A DNA stretch of 64,000 bases from CAIKOD01 sp035505975 (lineage in GTDB: Archaea > Halobacteriota > Methanomicrobia > Methanomicrobiales > Methanospirillaceae). Of the stretch, positions 60,056-64,000 are shown in pieces. Under the pieces are notes generated by a model, which saw nothing but the letters and a program-made list of their open reading frames with translations, did not search any database and had not been told where the DNA came from. The stretch lies in NCBI GenBank assembly GCA_035505975.1, contig DATJQJ010000047.1:62001-126000 (forward strand), read 5' to 3'. The translations under genes and the position numbers were made by a program. Numbering within the stretch: the stretch's first letter is position 1; each line of letters starts with the position of its first letter.

Positions 60056-60440
60056 GTTATTCCCTCCCCAGACTGATAATGAATTTATATGGTATTATCA
60101 TTTTCTTATTACAATAGACATCATATCCGGGGACAACACGATGTGTGAAGAATTGAAGGGAATTTTTAAGGTACTGGCAAATCATTCAGACCCGGATTGA
60201 AATGAAAAATGTTGAAGCATTCAATGTAGGTTTCTCGGCAGAAACTGCAAAATTCAGGATATAGGAAACAGGGTTGTTATCCTGATTACGGTGACGGCAC
60301 CAGAGAGGATATCCCGGAAATAAGACCTGGGGACACTCCGCACATACCATTTTTTCCAATGCACTCTGGAACCGTTTTATTAATCATTTTTTGGCTCGGC
60401 TGACATCCTGAATTAATGTTGCTCATCGTTTTTTTCCGAT
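60056..60440. other. intergenic region with short HTH-like frame
   Basis: A TATA-like GAATTTATATGG (60081-60092) reads to the plus strand. ATG 60141 opens a 19-codon frame, MCEELKGIFKVLANHSDPD, which resembles the first helix of ArsR-type regulators (IFKxLAxxxR) and then stops. It may be a decayed regulator. Nothing else is supported. Confidence 0.3.
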
Positions 60441-60640
60441 GTTCTTCATTTCTTGTCCCCATAAAAAAAACTGAACTATCTTTCCATCCCTGGTTCTGCC
60501 CTGCCGCTGTGGCGTCCCGATTTGAATATTGACGGTACATTCACAGATTATTCTAATCCCGATGGTAATTCTGCCTGATGACTATCATGAACGTATGGGA
60601 CGAGGGGTGCAAATTCTCTCCTGTTGAAGGTGACACATTT
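60441..60640 (+). repeat. dispersed repeat, copy D
   Basis: Follows copy A in order: GTTCTTCATTTCT, then CTGCCGCTGTGGCGTCCCG (core), GACTATCATGAACG against A's GACTATCCTGCCGG, and CTCTCCTGTTGAAG against CGCTCCTGTTGAAG, over about 200 bases with many mismatches and small gaps. It lies just upstream (in plus direction) of the encapsulin gene end. Confidence 0.6.
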
Positions 60641-60709
60641 ACGTTTTCTGAACAGTTTTTTGGAAAAAAAGATTCCTGAGAGCCGAAAAAAAGAGAATAT
60701 CTGCAGGTC

Positions 60710-61492
60710 CTACTTAAGCACGCAGATAGCTTTCGGTGCCCGTACCATCAGGGCGAGGCTCCCGGTGATTGAAAATTCCAGGGTCTCAAGTGTCGGCCCG
60801 ATGAACCCGGTCTTCAGGTCCTGACCGATAACGATCGATGCATACTGTTTCCCTGATGCGATGAGGACGCCCCCCTCCTCGAGCACAGGAGCCTTGATTA
60901 CGCCGTCTCCGACGATAGATTGCAGGTGTTCGAGTTCTGTGCCGCCCTGGGGATATCTCCGGAGCAGCAGGTTATAGCGGGCCGGTGCAAGGGCAAGAGA
61001 ATAGGGCCCGTGGAAGCCTGCCTCGTCAAGGTGGGTCACGGCCTTGATGAGGTCGTCTGATGCCTTCCCGATGGTATTCCATGATGAGAGCGAAACGCTT
61101 CCCGAACCCTTGGTATTGAGAAGGCCCTGGACCTGGCCGGTCCCCCTAAAGATTATCGCGTCTTCCTCCTTTGCAGACTCGATCGCAGCCATGGCGACCT
61201 TTTCCCAGTTAACCGGGAGGTTATCCCGCTCATAGGCGGCGATGTCGCGTTTACCCAGGGAGAAACTCCTGGAGACCGATACGAGCGGCAGTATCCCGCT
61301 TGTCCCGATTCCTCCCTTCTCCATATCGCCAAGCGGAACCACCTTCAACCCAAACCCGAACGGCCCTTCGACCTGGAGCAGTTTCCGCCCTGACAACACG
61401 CTTTTTGCCGTTTCGGTCACTACGGTATCGATGGCATTCCAGGTTCCTTCAGCAACCGGTGCGTCTTCCCTTCCAAGATAATGGTGTGACAT
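60710..61492 (-). CDS. encapsulin shell protein (family 1)
   Basis: A 260-residue HK97-fold shell protein (Linocin_M18/encapsulin). Visible family blocks: APVAEGTWNAIDTVV at the N-terminus, RKLLQVEGPFGFGLKVVPLG, SVSRSFSLGKRDI, GPYSLALAPARYNLLLRRYP, GGVLIASGKQYASIVIGQDL and the closing ALMVRAPKAICVLK. At this size it should build a T=1, 60-subunit compartment. It follows the cargo gene by 15 bases on the same strand. Confidence 0.95.
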   Translation of the reverse strand: MSHHYLGREDAPVAEGTWNAIDTVVTETAKSVLSGRKLLQVEGPFGFGLKVVPLGDMEKGGIGTSGILPLVSVSRSFSLGKRDIAAYERDNLPVNWEKVAMAAIESAKEEDAIIFRGTGQVQGLLNTKGSGSVSLSSWNTIGKASDDLIKAVTHLDEAGFHGPYSLALAPARYNLLLRRYPQGGTELEHLQSIVGDGVIKAPVLEEGGVLIASGKQYASIVIGQDLKTGFIGPTLETLEFSITGSLALMVRAPKAICVLK

Positions 61493-61507
61493 GATTAACC
61501 TCCTTTG

Positions 61508-61882
61508 TTATTTCTTCAATGATCCTACAGTCATTTCGCCGGGGGCCGGTTGTCCGCTTCCAGTAGTACCCGGAACTTTCTGTACAAGGCCTGCTATTTT
61601 CTCTTCTACTTCAACCGCACCCTGTGCATATAATTCCTTCTCGCCGGGTGCGAGCTCGAAAAGAAGCCTTTGGAATTCACCGGCATGAACCCGTTCCTCG
61701 TCGGCGATATCGAGGAGCACCTCCCGGGCAAGCTCGTTATCGATCGATTCGGCAAGCTGGGTATATACCTGGACAGCTTCGAATTCGTCAGCGATCATAA
61801 GTCGGATAGCTCTGACAAGCTCGTTATGAGTGAGTATCCTGTCGCTCGCCTTTACCGTGAACGCAGTTGCAAAATCTGGCAT
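61508..61882 (-). CDS. encapsulated ferritin-like cargo protein
   Basis: A 124-residue protein. Two helices carry the metal ligands (IADEFEAVQVYTQLAE and IADEERVHAGEF), as in encapsulated ferritins: Glu residues and E-x2-H. A flexible Gly/Pro-rich linker (TTGSGQPAPGE) leads to the C-terminal targeting peptide MTVGSLKK, close to the consensus (L)TVGSL(K/R). It probably oxidises and stores iron inside the shell. GAGG lies seven bases before the ATG and a TATA box upstream. Confidence 0.93.
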   Translation of the reverse strand: MPDFATAFTVKASDRILTHNELVRAIRLMIADEFEAVQVYTQLAESIDNELAREVLLDIADEERVHAGEFQRLLFELAPGEKELYAQGAVEVEEKIAGLVQKVPGTTGSGQPAPGEMTVGSLKK

Positions 61883-61948
61883 AATGATTCCTCGTTTCCT
61901 GAATCTCCACTGGGGAACAGAGTCCTGTAACCGCTAAATCTTATGTAT

Positions 61949-61957
61949 TAATATAAA
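61949..61957 (-). promoter_or_regulatory. TATA box of the encapsulin operon
   Basis: TTTATATTA on the minus strand, about 70 bases before the cargo ATG. It gives a leader of about 45 bases with GAGG at 61890-61893. Confidence 0.55.
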
Positions 61958-62145
61958 TAGGTTGCCAAGGTTCCGGGAGGAGATAAGCTGCATGGGAAAC
62001 CGGAACCTATTGGGTGTATGGAGGTTTCCCGGGATCAGGAATTATTAAGCAGACACGAGATATCCGGGATGGTAAATCGTTATTTTTCGGATCTCTGTAC
62101 GGCGACCATACAAACGGCAGTCATCGGCCTGAAGAGGATCGGTTG

Positions 62146-62586
62146 TTAACCTTCCGTTTCCGGATTACACCCTGCTCGTTTCAGGATTTCAGCAACGATC
62201 AACCGGGAACTGCAGAACGGGTCTTTGGAATAGGTCCCGATCCTGACAACGTCGGCCATGATATGTCGATCCAGGAGGTCTCTTTTCAGCCGTTCGGTGT
62301 CGAAGTGCTGGTTATAGCCGATGGTGATAATATCGGGGCGTATCTCCTCAATCGGCCGGAACATATCATTAAGGTCGCCGAGGACCGCATAATCGACCGG
62401 TTTTAAGGATGCAACAATATTTCTCCGCTGCTCCTCCCGGATCACCGGTCTTGGTTTGTGCCTGACGTTTGCATCCCTCGCCACGATGACATACAACTCG
62501 TCCCCGAGCTTCCTGGACTCAGCGAGGTAAAAGAGGTGCCCAGGATGGATAATGTCGAACGTACCGGTTGCTACGACCTTCGTCAT
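62146..62586 (-). CDS. ribL: archaeal FAD synthase
   Basis: A 146-residue nucleotidyltransferase that adenylates FMN to FAD. The HxGH motif is in GTFDIIHPGHLFYL, and the end of the fold shows YSKDPFCSSRLI. The start is ATG 62586 (MTKVVATGTFD), which overlaps the JAMM gene stop (ATGA). Some relatives transfer CMP to glycerol phosphate, but length and adjacent motifs suit RibL. Confidence 0.85.
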   Translation of the reverse strand: MTKVVATGTFDIIHPGHLFYLAESRKLGDELYVIVARDANVRHKPRPVIREEQRRNIVASLKPVDYAVLGDLNDMFRPIEEIRPDIITIGYNQHFDTERLKRDLLDRHIMADVVRIGTYSKDPFCSSRLIVAEILKRAGCNPETEG

Positions 62587-62954
62587 GGTATTATCTCTAT
62601 TTCGGCCAGCTTCCCGTTGGTGTGAAAGCAACGCCAGTCATTCTCTCCATAAGGATACCCGATAATAAAATGATATCTCCCGATCCTCGGAAAAAAATTA
62701 AGATCCGCATCAGAGGGCCGTATCGCACCGCTTGGGTGGCTGTGCGCACTCCCGGCGACGTGGGGGTCGAGCGGCATCATATCATAGAATAGACTTGCAC
62801 TTGTTTCTCCTGTCGTCGTTCCCGGGAGAAGGTTCAGCTCTTCGATAATCCCCTCACGTTCGATAACGACCCCGACGAATTCATGCGGATGGTTTGCCTG
62901 TGCAACCTGGCACATCAGGTCAATCAGCAGCCGGCTGACCCCGAGGATTTGCAT
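62583..62954 (-). CDS. JAMM/MPN zinc metalloprotease
   Basis: A 123-residue MPN+ protein. The upstream Glu is in HEFVGVV and the zinc motif is HSHPSGAIRPSDAD (HxHPSG..xSxxD). This is the active form, similar to archaeal JAMM1 that removes SAMP (ubiquitin-like) tags. No SAMP gene is in the window. It overlaps ribL by four bases, so the two are cotranscribed. Confidence 0.9.
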   Translation of the reverse strand: MQILGVSRLLIDLMCQVAQANHPHEFVGVVIEREGIIEELNLLPGTTTGETSASLFYDMMPLDPHVAGSAHSHPSGAIRPSDADLNFFPRIGRYHFIIGYPYGENDWRCFHTNGKLAEIEIIP

Positions 62955-63023
62955 CGGATACTATTTGTCTGACAGGGTGATTAAGGTTAGAGGATGTTTC
63001 GGCCCCTAACCCAATCCATGGTA

Positions 63024-63305
63024 CTATCTTTTCCCAAGAATTTTGATGATATGGTACCCGAATTGCGTTTTTACAGGGCCGACGACCTGCCCTTCAGCTC
63101 CCTCGAAGGCAGCTTTTTCGAATTCGGGCACCATCTGCCCCTTGCCAAACCAGCCAAGGTCGCCACAGTTCTTCCCCGAAGGGCAGGATGAATAGCTCTT
63201 CGCGAGTTGATCGAAGCTCTCGCCATTGTTCAGTTTCTTGAGCATATCCTTTGCCTGGGCCTCTGTTTTGACAAGGATGTGTGCTGCATGGACCTGTCGT
63301 ACCAT
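63024..63305 (-). CDS. parvulin-type peptidyl-prolyl isomerase
   Basis: A 93-residue single parvulin (PpiC) domain without signal peptide, so cytoplasmic. AAHILVKTEAQAKDML, the CPSGKNCGDLGWFGKGQMVPEFEKAAF block and FGYHIIKIL are diagnostic. It catalyses cis-trans isomerisation of prolyl bonds. Seventy bases upstream of the JAMM gene. Confidence 0.95.
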   Translation of the reverse strand: MVRQVHAAHILVKTEAQAKDMLKKLNNGESFDQLAKSYSSCPSGKNCGDLGWFGKGQMVPEFEKAAFEGAEGQVVGPVKTQFGYHIIKILGKR

Positions 63306-63438
63306 GCTTATAACTCAGATCGGGAGCCCTGAAAAAGGTATCCGCTGCCCCATACCGGTCAGATCCACCCCACGGATCTGACCCATCCGGAAATACGGAT
63401 GCTGAATGCACGGGACCATTTCTTTACCCGGTCCGGGA

Positions 63439-64000
63439 TCAGAACTCCCCGTCCTGTTCGAAGCTTCTTCCAAACCTGATCGCGAGTTCGGCTTTATACA
63501 ATTCCTTTCCAAGATATGCCGCGTGATCGAGGAGCGACACATCGCCGGCCTCAAGAATTGCAGAGAATAATTCCATCCACGAACGTCCTCTGACAGCCCT
63601 CTGGTCCAGCACGGCGACGATCGAATCGCCTTCGATTCCTATCCTGAAGTTCCCGCGGGGATCGTAGACCAGGTCATTTCTGCATGGCCCGGCATCGGAT
63701 ACTGAAGAATAGGACAGGGGAGGTTCTCTCCTTCTCCGCTTCTCCTTGATGGTAAGCATGTCGATGCCGAGGTCCTTCGGATAGGGGCGATCTTCTGAGA
63801 GTACCATCATCTCGGTCGCTCTCCGCATTTCACGGATCGATCCCCTGGTCTTGTCGGAATGTTCGCTCGTATATAGTACCGAGCAGCCAAGCTCTTTTGC
63901 CGCCGCGGCTAGCAGGCAGTTGACGCCTATCGAATCCGCATCGATCAGTTCGACCACATTCCCGGCCCCGAAAAAAACAGGATAGGCATTCCCGGAAAAG
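63439..64000 (-). CDS. dihydropteroate-synthase-like protein, C-terminal part (runs off window)
   Basis: The frame is open through the right edge; an apparent GTG start at 63957 is internal, since the upstream codons read FSGNAYPVFFGAGNVVELI without a stop. VELIDADSIGVNCLLAAAAKELG and the following block match the C-terminal part of the archaeal DHPS-related family (MJ0107 type, TIGR00284/DUF6513), linked to methanopterin biosynthesis. The last 60 residues (RSWMELFSAILEAG.. LGKELYKAELAIRFGRSF) form a helical tail. The N-terminal domain is outside the window. Confidence 0.85.
   Translation of the reverse strand, partial: FSGNAYPVFFGAGNVVELIDADSIGVNCLLAAAAKELGCSVLYTSEHSDKTRGSIREMRRATEMMVLSEDRPYPKDLGIDMLTIKEKRRRREPPLSYSSVSDAGPCRNDLVYDPRGNFRIGIEGDSIVAVLDQRAVRGRSWMELFSAILEAGDVSLLDHAAYLGKELYKAELAIRFGRSFEQDGEF

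Noticed and set aside
62014..62406. 130-codon plus-strand frame
   Set aside because: Largely antisense to ribL and without a ribosome site.
1..64000. CRISPR array, rRNA, SRP RNA, RNase P RNA or replication origin
   Set aside because: I looked for spaced direct repeats, conserved RNA motifs and Orc/Cdc6-type repeats and saw none; only two tRNA genes were found. This was by eye, so divergent structured RNAs could be missed.

Overview
The window is a piece of a euryarchaeal methanogen chromosome, most likely order Methanomicrobiales (Methanoregulaceae-like). The evidence is an archaeal information-processing gene set (EF-2, aIF2-gamma, Spt4, RpoE', eRF1-type release factor, Kae1-Bud32 fusion, L40e, S24e, S27ae), a phosphoseryl-tRNA synthetase (SepRS) found essentially in methanogens and relatives, a DUF2098 protein, archaeal GTP-dependent dephospho-CoA kinase, AglB oligosaccharyltransferase, TATA-box promoters with many leaderless starts, and two tRNA genes without encoded CCA. 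The assignment to family is inference.

Layout. 1-4 kb: envelope proteins (partial membrane protein, zinc-ribbon mini-membrane protein, PEGA-repeat surface protein, triple-META lipoprotein). 4.1-6.4 kb: a tight six-gene operon of unknown function, with a double-psi-barrel/RCK_C protein, two membrane-anchored coiled-coil proteins, two soluble coiled-coil proteins and an eight-cysteine zinc finger; three of the small proteins share a YxD(K/R)..EW motif. 6.5-9.6 kb: a dispersed repeat in inverted pair, two HdeD-like membrane proteins and a lipoprotein. 9.8-13.1 kb: rps12-rps7-EF-2 operon. 13.2-16.3 kb: queD-queE-queC (preQ0 for archaeosine), a NUDIX hydrolase and a lipoprotein hydrolase. 16.3-21.8 kb: release factor, ArgRS, Taw1 and SepRS. 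22.3-23.9 kb: KhtT-KhtU type K+/H+ antiporter. 24-29.3 kb: KAS III-like protein with altered catalytic residues, a SPASM radical SAM enzyme, TPR and small envelope proteins.

29.4-31.8 kb is an AT-richer islet bounded by a 38-bp direct repeat of the 3' half of tRNA-Val, carrying an alpha/beta hydrolase, an isoprenylcysteine-methyltransferase-like membrane protein and two decayed coiled-coil genes whose reading frames run into the tRNA sequence. tRNA-Val(CAC) and tRNA-Gly(UCC) follow. 32-33.9 kb: HtpX, a DUF1917 protein and L40e. 33.9-39.6 kb: the classical archaeal aIF2-gamma/PIN/RpoE'/Spt4/DPCK/S24e/S27ae/Kae1-Bud32/ITPase supra-operon. 39.9-46.4 kb: DUF2098, HDAC-like deacetylase, AglB and two GT4 glycosyltransferases. 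46.5-52.9 kb: cyclase-family hydrolase, Pcm, a minimal SufC-SufB pair, an orphan DNA methyltransferase, a HAD phosphatase and a glutamine amidotransferase.

53-56.4 kb encodes an MrfB-like exonuclease and MrfA-like DUF1998 helicase pair. 57-60 kb is more AT-rich and holds a ClC channel, a PAP2 phosphatase and membrane proteins, including an unlisted 31-residue protein. 60.7-61.9 kb encodes an encapsulin shell and its ferritin-like cargo with a clear C-terminal targeting peptide. The window closes with RibL, a JAMM protease, a parvulin and the C-terminal part of a dihydropteroate-synthase-like protein.

The best candidates for an undescribed system are the six-gene coiled-coil/RCK_C operon, the tRNA-nested gene family that bounds the islet, and the dispersed repeat family.
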